Assembly (NCBI GenBank): GCA_044867805.1
Contig: JBIOVQ010000218.1
Span: 1 to 20,208, forward strand
DNA: 20,208 nt
Reading direction: 5' to 3'
DNA from: SG8-41 sp044867805
Lineage (GTDB): Bacteria; Pseudomonadota; Gammaproteobacteria; Burkholderiales; SG8-41
A program made the translations under genes and the position numbers. How positions within the stretch are numbered: the first letter of the stretch is position 1; each line of letters begins with the position of its first letter. Shown piece after piece: positions 12,811 to 20,208 of this stretch. Below the pieces are notes generated by a model. It saw nothing but the letters and a program-made list of their open reading frames with translations, had not been told where the DNA came from and searched no databases.

Positions 12811-13971
12811 TCAGGCGTAGCTGCGCAGCCGCCGTGAAAACTGCTGCAGGGCCTCTATCCCGCTAGCTTCCGCGCGCAGGCACCAGTCTTCCAGCTGGCG
12901 CACCAGCTGTTCCTTGGACAGGCTGGAGCGCTGCCACAGCTCGGCCAGCTCCTGGCGCATGGCATACACGGTGGCCAGGACCCTGCTCTTGTCGAGCGCG
13001 TCGTGCATGTTCGCGCGAACGTGCGCCGGCATCACGCTGCTGTCGCTATGGAGCATGCGCTTGATCGCCCCGACGTCCACCCGGACCGCGCGCGCTTTCA
13101 GGCTGCGGATCTCGTCGGCGCAGGTCCGGCGCAGCGACTTGGCGTACTTGGCAAGCACTTCATAGCGATGGGTAATCACCGCCTGCACCGTGGCGAAGTC
13201 GCACCGCGTCTTGGCCGTGTCCAGCTTCAGCTCGGGTGCGACCTTCTTGACCTGCGCGAGCCCGAGCCACTCGAGCACGCGGATATATTGCCAGCCGATG
13301 TCGAATTCGTACCAACGGATGGAGAAGCGGGCGGAGGTGGCGTAGGCGTGATGGTTGTTGTGCAACTCTTCACCGCCGATGAGGATCCCCCACGGCACGA
13401 TGTTGGTGCTGGCGTCCTCCGGCTGGAACGTGCGGTAGCCCCAGTAGTGGCCGATGCCGTTGATGACGCCGGCGGCGAGGAACGGTATCCACGCCATCTG
13501 CACCGCCCAGATCGCGATACCGATGAATCCGAACAGCACGAAGTTGATCGCCATCAGGAGCGAAATGCCGATACGGTCGTGCGAATAGAGCTTGTGCTCG
13601 AGCCAGTCATCGGGGGTGCCGGCGCCGTACTTCTCGAGCGTTTCCTGGTTACGCGCCTCGACGCGATAGAGTTCGGCGCCTTCCCAGAGCACCTTCTTGA
13701 TGCCGTAAATCTGGGGGCTGTGCGGGTCTTCCTCGGTTTCGACCCTCGCGTGATGCTTGCGATGGATCGCGGCCCAGGCCTTGGTCACCATGCCGGTGGT
13801 GAGCCACAGCCAGAAGCGGAAGAAATGGCTGACTGCCGGGTGCAGGTCGAGCGCGCGATGCGACTGGCAGCGGTGGAGAAAGATGGTGACCGCGGCAATG
13901 GTGATGTGGGTAACGGCCAGCGTGTAGACCACGTAGCCCCACCACGGTATGTCCCAGACCCCTGTAAACAT
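12811..13971 (-). CDS. Membrane fatty acid desaturase (acyl-CoA delta-9 type)
   Basis: Introduces a double bond into saturated acyl chains using a di-iron centre. 386 residues. The three histidine boxes are intact: HRCQSHR, HRKHH (in AAIHRKHHARVETEEDPHSP) and HNNHH (in GGEELHNNHHAYATSARFS). Hydrophobic segments lie at GYVVYTLAVTHITIAAVTIF, the region around FRFWLWLTTGMV, LLMAINFVLFGFIGIAIWAV and IPFLAAGVINGIGHYWG. After about residue 240 comes a helical, charged 140-residue tail with no obvious domain, longer than the catalytic core needs but seen in bacterial homologues. A strong AGAGGAGG ribosome-binding site precedes the ATG at 13971. It stands alone. Confidence 0.93.
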   Translation of the reverse strand: MFTGVWDIPWWGYVVYTLAVTHITIAAVTIFLHRCQSHRALDLHPAVSHFFRFWLWLTTGMVTKAWAAIHRKHHARVETEEDPHSPQIYGIKKVLWEGAELYRVEARNQETLEKYGAGTPDDWLEHKLYSHDRIGISLLMAINFVLFGFIGIAIWAVQMAWIPFLAAGVINGIGHYWGYRTFQPEDASTNIVPWGILIGGEELHNNHHAYATSARFSIRWYEFDIGWQYIRVLEWLGLAQVKKVAPELKLDTAKTRCDFATVQAVITHRYEVLAKYAKSLRRTCADEIRSLKARAVRVDVGAIKRMLHSDSSVMPAHVRANMHDALDKSRVLATVYAMRQELAELWQRSSLSKEQLVRQLEDWCLRAEASGIEALQQFSRRLRSYA

Positions 13972-14343
13972 TGGCCTCCTCTACTTCAAGTTATGCGACT
14001 ATGCGACTGGGCCAACCACTGGCGGCAGTCTACCCAAATTCACTGTGCAGGAACAGGTCGTTCGGCACGCGGAAGCGCGGGTTTCCACCCTAGCTAACTG
14101 ATTCAAAAGAACAACTCATTCGCTGTTTTCTTGAGACCAGTGCCGACCCACATCGTTCAAATGGGGTTTGACACGGCCGATTTAAAGCCTTTGCGCCGGC
14201 AATTTTCCTGCCTGGGGGATCGATCCGGCTCGAATCGCCGCACCCCACGGAAATCGCCGCCCCGGGACGCGGACCCGGCCGCCTCCGGCCTCGATGGGAC
14301 GCGGGCGTAGAATGGACGCGGAACGTCCGATGATGGGGCTCGA
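13972..14343. other. 372-bp divergent intergenic region
   Basis: Lies between the desaturase and the histidine kinase. It contains a direct octamer repeat TATGCGAC x2 (13992-14007), a perfect TTGACA (14168-14173) without a matching -10, and a TAGAAT (14308-14313) without a matching -35. No heptamer array and no coding signal are seen. Confidence 0.6.
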
Positions 14344-16998
14344 ATGAACGAGAGCTATCGGCGTACGCACGAGGAGATAGCCGGCCGACTTCGCGAGCGC
14401 GACGCCGAGCAGGCGGTCGCCCGCATCGCGTCGGCCGACAAGGCCGCCGGCCTCCCGGTCTTCGGGGAGAGGGCCATGCGCGAGTTCGAGCGGAGCTCGT
14501 CGCCCATGCGGATCTTCGACCTCGCGACCTTGAAGTTTCTGGCGGTGAACGACGCGGCTGTGTCGTTCTACGGCTACAACCGCGAGGAGTTCCTCGGCAT
14601 GTCGGTCACGGACCTCCGCCATCCGGACGAGCACGGTGCGCTCAGGAACAGCCTCGCGGAACAGTCGGACTATCTCCGCCACCGTCCGCCGCGCCGCCAC
14701 GTCACGAAGTCGGGCGAAATCATGACGGTGGAGCTTGTTACCCAGGACATCCTCTACAACGGGCGCCGGGCGAGGCTGAGCCTGACCATGGACCTCACGG
14801 GACGCCTGCGCATGCAGGAGCTGCTCTGGCAGCGCCAGGAGGAGTTCGAGAGGCTGGTGGAGCACTCGCCCGACATCGTGTCCCGGATCGATCGCAGCTA
14901 CCGCCATCTCTACGTGAATTCGGCCGTTACCGCGGCGACCGGGCGGTCCCCGCAGGAATTCATCGGCAGGACCGTTGCGGAAGTGGGCATGTCCCCCGAG
15001 CTCACGGCGCGATGGCTGGCGGTACTGAAAGAAGCCTTCGCGACGGCGCGCGAGCAGAGCCTCGAGTGTGCCTTTACCGGACCCGGTGGCGAACGCCATT
15101 ACGAATCGCGGATCATCCCGGAGCGGGGCGCCGACGGGGGGATCGAAACGGTACTCGTGGTCACGCGCGACTTTACCGAGCGCAAGAAGGCCGAGAACGA
15201 AGCGCAGCGTCAGAAGAACCTGCTCGCGGCGATCATCGATAACTTGCCGGTAGGCGTCTTCATCAGGGACGCGGAGACGCTGCGCTATGTCGCTCGCAAC
15301 CGCTTCCTGGAAAAGTCCAACGGCTACAAAGTGGATACCTCGATCGGCAAATCCGCCTACGATCTGTTCCCGCGAGATCAGGCCGATATCTGCGTCACCA
15401 CCGACCGCAAGGCGCTGGAAAGCGGAGAGATGGTGGAGGTTCCCGAACAGGAAATGCTGGGACGGTCGGGCGAGCCGCGCCTGTTTCACGTTCGCAAGGT
15501 TCCCTTGCGCGGAGAGGATGGCACGCCGCAACTCCTTGTCGGCATTGCCGACGACATTACCGACCGCAAGCGCGCCGAGAACGCTCTGCGGGAAAGCAAC
15601 GAGTTTCTGCACAGCGTGATCGAGAGCAGCCGCGACTGCATCAAGGTGCTCGATCTCGACGGCCGGCTGCAGTCGATCAACGCCGGCGGCCAGCGCCTGA
15701 TGGAAATAGACGATGCCATCGCGCTCGTGGGTAAGTTGTACCTGGATTTCTGGAGCGGCGAGGATCGTGTCACCGCCGAAAAGGTCCTTCGAATCGCGCG
15801 CGGTGGAGACATGGGCCGGTTCGAGGGTTTTTGCCCTACCGTCAGGGGCCATCCAAAGTGGTGGGATGAGATCGTTACGCCAATACTCGACAAGCACGGG
15901 CGGCCACAAAAACTGCTCGTGGTTTCACGTGATATCACCGACTATAAACGCGCCGAAAACGCGCTGCGCGAGAGCGAGGAGAGATTCCGCCAGCTTGCCG
16001 AAAACATACGCCAGGTGTTCTGGATCGCCACGCTGCCCCTGGACAAGCTGATCTATATCAGCCCGGCCTACGAAGAAATCTGGGGCAGGAGCAGGGACTC
16101 GCTGTATCGCAATCCCCGAAGCTGGATGGATTCCGCGCATCCCGACGATCTGCCGCGGGTGAGAGCCGCGGCGGAGAGCATGGCGCGCGGCCGGCCGCTG
16201 GACGTCGAGTACCGCATCATCCGCCCGGACGGAACGCTGCGGTGGATACGAGACCGCTCCTATCCGATGAAGGCGGCCGACGGCACGCAGGTCGCCTGCG
16301 GCATCGCGGAGGACATCACCGACCTGAAGGCCGCGGAGCAGGAGAAGCTGACGCACGCCATACACCAGCGCGATGCGCTGGTGCGCGAGGTGCACCACCG
16401 GATCAAGAACAGCCTGCAAGGCGTCGTGTGGCTGCTGCGCCAGAAAATCAGAAAGCATCCCGCGGTCGCCCCGGATATCGAGGAGGCGATCGGGCAATTG
16501 CAGTCGCTGGCGCTGGTCTATGGGCTGCAGGAGACACGCCCTGATGGCTTGCTGAGCCTTGCGGAAATCACGGATGCAATCTGCTCGTCGGCGGAAAAGC
16601 TGGTCGGTGGTCGCGTGAACAGGGCGTTCGGGCGGGAGACCCGGCGCCAGGCGTGCATCGCCGGCGTGGAGGCGGTGTCGGTAGCAGTGGCCCTCAACGA
16701 GCTGGTCTTCAACGCACTGAAGCATCAACCGGCGCCGGCGGGCAGGAAACGCGCAACGGTACGGTTGAGCGAAGCACCGGGGGCCGCGGAAATTCGCATC
16801 ACGAACCGCGGGCGCCTGCCGCGGAGCTTCGATTTCGAGCGGGGGCGTGCCGTGGGCTACGGTCTCGGGCTGGTGCGGACCCTGCTCGCCCCTCCTGGTG
16901 GAGCGATCACCTTCAACGGGGGGCGCGGCAGGGTGGAGGTCAAGCTGACGCTCGCCCCGCCGTTGCTGGCGGGACAGCGCAAGGCCTATGCAAAGTGA
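14344..16998 (+). CDS. Multi-PAS sensor histidine kinase, HisKA_2 family, apparently soluble
   Basis: 884 residues with no membrane segment. Five PAS-type units start near residues 48, 166, 293, 419 and 545; most end in the linker DxTDRKRAEN or a variant of it. The HisKA_2 dimerisation domain has the phosphoacceptor in REVHHRIKNSLQ (H684/H685). The ATPase domain has an N-box NELVFNALKH (N785) and a G-rich GYGLGLVRTLL, but the usual D-x-G-x-G box reads ITNRGRLP, lacking the aspartate. HisKA_2 kinases commonly pair with ANTAR regulators (PdtaS/PdtaR, EutW/EutV), and the next gene overlapping by 11 bases is exactly that. The PAS units suggest a cytoplasmic ligand, redox or light input that cannot be specified. 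Start: ATG after GATGGGGCTCGA, the first in the conserved frame. Confidence 0.92.
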   Translation: MNESYRRTHEEIAGRLRERDAEQAVARIASADKAAGLPVFGERAMREFERSSSPMRIFDLATLKFLAVNDAAVSFYGYNREEFLGMSVTDLRHPDEHGALRNSLAEQSDYLRHRPPRRHVTKSGEIMTVELVTQDILYNGRRARLSLTMDLTGRLRMQELLWQRQEEFERLVEHSPDIVSRIDRSYRHLYVNSAVTAATGRSPQEFIGRTVAEVGMSPELTARWLAVLKEAFATAREQSLECAFTGPGGERHYESRIIPERGADGGIETVLVVTRDFTERKKAENEAQRQKNLLAAIIDNLPVGVFIRDAETLRYVARNRFLEKSNGYKVDTSIGKSAYDLFPRDQADICVTTDRKALESGEMVEVPEQEMLGRSGEPRLFHVRKVPLRGEDGTPQLLVGIADDITDRKRAENALRESNEFLHSVIESSRDCIKVLDLDGRLQSINAGGQRLMEIDDAIALVGKLYLDFWSGEDRVTAEKVLRIARGGDMGRFEGFCPTVRGHPKWWDEIVTPILDKHGRPQKLLVVSRDITDYKRAENALRESEERFRQLAENIRQVFWIATLPLDKLIYISPAYEEIWGRSRDSLYRNPRSWMDSAHPDDLPRVRAAAESMARGRPLDVEYRIIRPDGTLRWIRDRSYPMKAADGTQVACGIAEDITDLKAAEQEKLTHAIHQRDALVREVHHRIKNSLQGVVWLLRQKIRKHPAVAPDIEEAIGQLQSLALVYGLQETRPDGLLSLAEITDAICSSAEKLVGGRVNRAFGRETRRQACIAGVEAVSVAVALNELVFNALKHQPAPAGRKRATVRLSEAPGAAEIRITNRGRLPRSFDFERGRAVGYGLGLVRTLLAPPGGAITFNGGRGRVEVKLTLAPPLLAGQRKAYAK

Positions 16999-17656
16999 GC
17001 AAAAGGTAGCGACGCAGGACGGAAAGCAGGAGCAACGGCACATCCTGGTGGTGGACGATGACCGGCTGGTGCTCGCCGCGCTGTGCGAGGGGCTGCGGTC
17101 GGCCGGCTATCGCGTGACGGGGACGGCGACGCCCGAAGACGCCCTTGGCATCGCCGAACGCGACGCGCCTGACCTCGCGCTGCTCGACGTGCGCATGCCG
17201 GGCATGGACGGCATCGAGCTCGGCAGGAAGTTGCGGGAGCTGGGCGCGATACCGTTCCTCTACCTCTCCGCGTACGGCGACAGCAAGATCGTCGGCCAGG
17301 CGGTCGAGGAAGGCGCTCTGGGCTACCTCGTCAAGCCGCTCGACATCCAGCAAATCGTGCCCTCGATCGAGGCCGCGCTGACGCGTGCCCGGGACATCGC
17401 CCGGCTGCGCCGGAGCGAAGAGCAGCTCACCACCGCCCTGGCAGGCAATCGCGAGATCAGCATGGCGGTGGGGCTCCTCATGATGCGCGACCGCATGAAC
17501 CGCGAGCAGGCGTTCGAGACGCTGCGCGGCAACGCGCGCGCGCAGCGCAGACCGATTGCCAAAGTCGCCAAGGAGCTGCTCGCCTCCGCTGAAAATCTAT
17601 ATACAATCAAGAAGTTGGAAAAGAGCGGCGGGCGCAAGAAGCGATCCGATACCTAA
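16988..17656 (+). CDS. ANTAR-domain response regulator (RNA-binding antiterminator type)
   Basis: 222 residues. The receiver domain (about 17-130) has the acid pocket DDD (23-25), phosphoacceptor D67 in LLDVRMPGMDG, S94 in YLSAYGD and K116 in YLVKPLD. After a coiled linker (LTRARDIARLRRSEEQL), the ANTAR domain (about 141-202) shows ISMAVGLLMMRDRMNREQAFETLR and VAKELL. Family members bind paired RNA hairpins and prevent termination when phosphorylated. ATG 16988 overlaps the kinase stop, so translation is coupled and the kinase is its likely partner. The C-terminus ends in a lysine-rich tail (KKLEKSGGRKKRSD). Its RNA targets would be sought in leaders such as the one immediately downstream. 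Confidence 0.93.
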   Translation: MQSEQKVATQDGKQEQRHILVVDDDRLVLAALCEGLRSAGYRVTGTATPEDALGIAERDAPDLALLDVRMPGMDGIELGRKLRELGAIPFLYLSAYGDSKIVGQAVEEGALGYLVKPLDIQQIVPSIEAALTRARDIARLRRSEEQLTTALAGNREISMAVGLLMMRDRMNREQAFETLRGNARAQRRPIAKVAKELLASAENLYTIKKLEKSGGRKKRSDT

Positions 17657-17913
17657 AGGTCCCGAAATTCTTACGAAATTCTGAAATGGGGAACCTGATT
17701 CGGTTTTGCAGAAAGAGCTTGCAACTGATTGAATTGAAGTTCTAAAGTATCCCATAAGCGGCCCCACCCCCGCCGCTGTCTGCGTTCTTCGTCGTTGCGG
17801 TATATCGCTGCCCAGTCCCCGCAGCGTGACCGGCCCGGGCCCAGGACCTGCCCCGCAAATAACGGTGTTGCTCCGTTCGCGTTTTTTCTGCGCGGGTGAA
17901 GGAGGAACTGGCT
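17657..17913 (+). promoter_or_regulatory. Structured leader before the TonB-dependent receptor; candidate ANTAR target
   Basis: Features in order: GGAACC-TGATTC-GGTTTT (17690-17707); TTGCAG-AAAGAG-CTTGCAA (17706-17724), a six-base loop with A at position 1 and G at position 4 and one bulged T; a promoter-like TTGCAA-N18-TAAAGT (17719-17748); CGCTGC...GCAGCG (17806-17826); AACGG...CCGTT then CGCG and six T (17861-17887). The A1/G4 hexaloop fits what is known of ANTAR-binding hairpins, but the partner loop (TGATTC) does not, and the promoter candidate would start transcription downstream of both hairpins. The final stem could be a weak terminator for the kinase operon or an attenuator. Strong GGAGGA ribosome-binding site at 17901-17906. 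Confidence 0.3.
17861..17887 (+). terminator. Possible intrinsic terminator or attenuator before the receptor gene
   Basis: AACGG-TGTTGCT-CCGTT is followed by CGCG and a run of six T. The stem is only five pairs and the T-run starts four bases after it, so it is weak. Its place, just before the receptor's ribosome-binding site, makes either operon termination or attenuation plausible. Confidence 0.35.
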
Positions 17914-19920
17914 GTGCGGGAAGGGGTAAGGCGACAGGGGGCCGCCGGTGAACTCGCCGGTGCGCGTATGCCCGGACCGCCGGGGGCATGCTGCACTGGC
18001 ACCCGATCCCCGCTGCATTGCACATCACGCCTGGCTTTCCGCCTGGCAGTGGGCGCACTGGCCGCGCTGGCCTTGACCCACGCACATGCCGCCGGACTGC
18101 AGGTGGCGGATCTTGCGGATCTCTCGCTCGAGCAGCTCGCCAATATCGAGGTGACGTCGGTATCCCGGCGGGCGGAGCGCCTGGCGGATGCGGCGGCGTC
18201 GATCTACGTCATCACCAGCGACGACATCCGGCGTTCGGGCGTCACCAGCCTGCCGGAAGCGCTGCGGCTCGCCCCCAACCTCCAGGTAGCGCGGACCAGC
18301 TCGAGCGCCTACGCCATCAGCGCCCGCGGCTTCAACAACTCCATCGGCAACAAGCTTCTCGTCCTGATCGACGGCCGAACGGTCTACACGCCGCTGTTCT
18401 CGGGGGTGTTCTGGGACTCGCAGGACGTCATGCTGGAGGACATCGACCGCATCGAGGTGATCAGCGGGCCGGGCGGGACCCTGTGGGGGGCCAACGCCGT
18501 GAACGGAGTGATCAACGTCATCACGCGTCAGGCGCAGGCGACCCAGGGGACGCTGGTGGCTGCCGGCGGCGGAAATCTCGAGGCCGGAGGGAGTGTTCGA
18601 CAAGGAGGGAAGTTCGGCGCCGACGGCCACTACCGCGTTTACGGAAAATACTTCGACCGCGACAATACCAAGCGCGCCAACGGCACCGCGGTGGCCGACG
18701 GCTGGGACAAGGGACAGGCCGGCTTCCGTGCTGACTGGTCCAGCGGCGCCAGCCGGGGGTTCACCGTGCAGGGCGACTTCTACGACGGCAAGGAAGAGGA
18801 GGCGCCCACCGGCAAGATCAACATCTCCGGGGCCCACCTGACCGCCCGCTGGAACGAGCGGCTCGCGGGCGGCTCGGACCTGCGCGTCCAGTTCTATTAC
18901 GATCGCACCAAGCGCGACCAGGCCATCTTCGGTGAGACGCTGGACATCCTGGATGTGGAGCTGCAGCAGGCCCTGCCGGCCGCGGGCGCCCACCGGATTC
19001 TGTGGGGCGGCGGCTACCGTTCCGCGAAGGACAGCATCCGCAACAGCCCGGGGTTCGCGTTCCTTCCGGCCGACAAGGACCTGGCCTGGGCCAACGTATT
19101 CGTGCAGGACGAGATACGGCTCAGCGAAGGTCTCGAACTGACGATCGGCATCAAGCTCGAGAGCAACGACTACACCGGCTGGGAGACCCTGCCGAACCTG
19201 CGCCTCGCCTGGAAGCCGTCGGCCACCCAACTGCTCTGGACTGCCCTTTCGCGCGCGGTGCGCGCCCCGGCCCGGCTCGATCGCGATCTATTCTTCACGA
19301 GTCCCCAGTTTCAGCTCAACGGCGGGCCGAACTTCCGTTCCGAGGTCGCCAACGTGTTGGAGGTCGGAAACCGCGGTCAGCTATCGAGCGCGTTTTCGTA
19401 CTCGATCACGGCGTTCTACCACGACTACGATCACCTGCGCAGCCTGGAACTGGGACCCACTGGCGGTTTGGTCATCGCCAACGGGGTCGAGGGAACGACG
19501 AAAGGGATCGAGGCGTGGGGCGCCTGGCAGGCCACGAAGCCATGGCGCCTGAGCGCCGGGGGAATGTACCTCGACAAGGATCTCAAGAGCAAACCCGGCA
19601 GCCTCGATCCGACCGGACCCGACGCGCAGGGCAACGACCCCGAATACCAGTGGCAGTTGCGATCGAGCCTGAACCTGACGGATCGGCACGACTTCGACGT
19701 CATCGTGCGGAATGTCGGATCCCTGCCTAACCCGGTTGTTCCTGCTTATGTCGCGGTGGACGTGCGGCTTGGATGGCGGCCGATCCGCGACGTGGAGCTG
19801 TCGCTGACGCTGCAGAATCTGTTCGATGCCGAGCACCCTGAATTCGGGTCTGCGACCGGAACGAACCCGCGCAGCGAGCTCGAGCGCGGCGCATTTCTCA
19901 AGCTGCTGTGGCGACTGTGA
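17914..19920 (+). CDS. TonB-dependent outer-membrane receptor
   Basis: 668 residues from the GTG at 17914, which lies seven bases after GGAGGA; GTG 17896 and ATG 17968 are alternatives. The N-terminus is unusually long before the signal-peptide core (RLAFRLAVGALAALALTHAHA). Then come LSLEQLANIEVTSVSRR, a likely TonB box and extension, and the plug domain: SIYVITSDDIRRSG, LPEALRLAPNLQVAR, ARGFNNSIGNKLLVLIDGRTVYTPLFSGVFWD, IDRIEVISGPGGTLWGANAVNGVINVITR. The rest is a 22-strand-type barrel ending LERGAFLKLLWRL. The plug subtype is the COG4771 kind frequently found next to YfiR-family genes, as here. The ligand is not evident; no siderophore or cobalamin genes are adjacent. Confidence 0.92.
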   Translation: MREGVRRQGAAGELAGARMPGPPGACCTGTRSPLHCTSRLAFRLAVGALAALALTHAHAAGLQVADLADLSLEQLANIEVTSVSRRAERLADAAASIYVITSDDIRRSGVTSLPEALRLAPNLQVARTSSSAYAISARGFNNSIGNKLLVLIDGRTVYTPLFSGVFWDSQDVMLEDIDRIEVISGPGGTLWGANAVNGVINVITRQAQATQGTLVAAGGGNLEAGGSVRQGGKFGADGHYRVYGKYFDRDNTKRANGTAVADGWDKGQAGFRADWSSGASRGFTVQGDFYDGKEEEAPTGKINISGAHLTARWNERLAGGSDLRVQFYYDRTKRDQAIFGETLDILDVELQQALPAAGAHRILWGGGYRSAKDSIRNSPGFAFLPADKDLAWANVFVQDEIRLSEGLELTIGIKLESNDYTGWETLPNLRLAWKPSATQLLWTALSRAVRAPARLDRDLFFTSPQFQLNGGPNFRSEVANVLEVGNRGQLSSAFSYSITAFYHDYDHLRSLELGPTGGLVIANGVEGTTKGIEAWGAWQATKPWRLSAGGMYLDKDLKSKPGSLDPTGPDAQGNDPEYQWQLRSSLNLTDRHDFDVIVRNVGSLPNPVVPAYVAVDVRLGWRPIRDVELSLTLQNLFDAEHPEFGSATGTNPRSELERGAFLKLLWRL

Positions 19921-20208
19921 CCAGCGACCTGAACAGCGCGGTTTCAGTGAAAAACCCGCCGGTCCGCGGGTGCGCGGCCCGCTGCCTGCGCGGGATGGGA
20001 GCATTGATGTGCGCCGCGCTTCTTGCGTGGGTAACTGCGACCGCGTCCTGGCACGTGAGCGCCGCCGAGGATCCCGAATCACTCGAGCTGCGCGTCAAGG
20101 CGGCCTTCCTCTACAAGTTCGCGGGCTACGTGGAATGGCCAACGAAATCGTTCGCGGGCCCGGAAACCCCCGTCACGATCGGGGTGATCGGCTCCGAGTC
20201 GCTGGCGA
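19917..20208 (+). CDS. YfiR family (DUF4154) periplasmic protein, 5' part only
   Basis: The gene runs off the window after 97 codons. GTG 19917 overlaps the receptor stop in a GTGA junction, which implies translational coupling; an ATG at 19995 is the alternative. A signal peptide (MGALMCAALLAWVTATASW) leads into the family motif LELRVKAAFLYKFAGYVEWP and then PVTIGVIGSESLA. YfiR of Pseudomonas is the periplasmic repressor of the diguanylate cyclase YfiN; relatives beside TonB-dependent receptors are common but poorly studied. A kinase or GGDEF gene is expected next, beyond the window edge. Confidence 0.85.
   Translation, partial: MTSDLNSAVSVKNPPVRGCAARCLRGMGALMCAALLAWVTATASWHVSAAEDPESLELRVKAAFLYKFAGYVEWPTKSFAGPETPVTIGVIGSESLA

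Noticed and set aside
14168..14173. Perfect TTGACA as a promoter for the histidine kinase
   Set aside because: No acceptable -10 element lies 16-18 bases downstream, and the kinase start is 170 bases away.
14182..15909. 575-codon open frame on the minus strand
   Set aside because: Mirror of the PAS region of the histidine kinase; no domain or ribosome-binding site, and the composition is that of an antisense frame in high-GC DNA.

Overview
The window is 20.2 kb of GC-rich chromosome, most likely from a betaproteobacterium. The evidence is a Bug-type tripartite tricarboxylate transporter binding protein, the conserved coaBC-dut / radC-rpmB-rpmG cluster, a PA0069-type radical SAM gene under a canonical CTGT-N8-ACAG LexA box, and a zinc-free L33. 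No tRNA, rRNA, CRISPR array, integrase or recognisable IS transposase was seen. The lineage below class level cannot be fixed from this window.

Left third (1-8050). Heptamer tandem repeats are followed by a LexA-boxed radical SAM gene that carries a full-length intein with a LAGLIDADG endonuclease. The intein splits the iron-sulfur motif CxxxCxxC directly before its third cysteine. Next come a histone-deacetylase-family hydrolase and an exported protein-L-isoaspartate methyltransferase on the plus strand. On the minus strand are a lipoprotein, a Bug binding protein and a small outer-membrane barrel. A two-gene membrane operon follows: an unannotatable 31-residue single-span peptide and a stand-alone PuuD-type membrane protein.

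Middle (8050-12800). Minus strand: sirohydrochlorin chelatase (CbiX) with a DUF192 protein, and coaBC with dut. Plus strand: radC, rpmB, rpmG. A 471-bp unit with 16-bp perfect terminal inverted repeats sits between radC and rpmB and encodes a GxxExxY PD-(D/E)xK nuclease-fold protein whose start codon lies inside the left terminal repeat. A degenerate solo end of the same unit lies upstream of the HDAC gene. At least ten arrays with a seven-base period occupy the gene boundaries from 1 to 12.8 kb.

Right third (12800-20208). An acyl-lipid/acyl-CoA desaturase is followed by a five-PAS HisKA_2 histidine kinase overlapping an ANTAR response regulator (an RNA-binding antiterminator type). Then comes a structured leader, a TonB-dependent receptor and the start of a YfiR-family periplasmic gene that runs off the window. 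The order suggests that the kinase/ANTAR pair may control the receptor-YfiR operon through its leader, but this is inference.

The observations most worth following are the intein placement within an SOS-controlled iron-sulfur enzyme, the GxxExxY unit as a possible miniature mobile element, the heptamer arrays, and the ANTAR leader.
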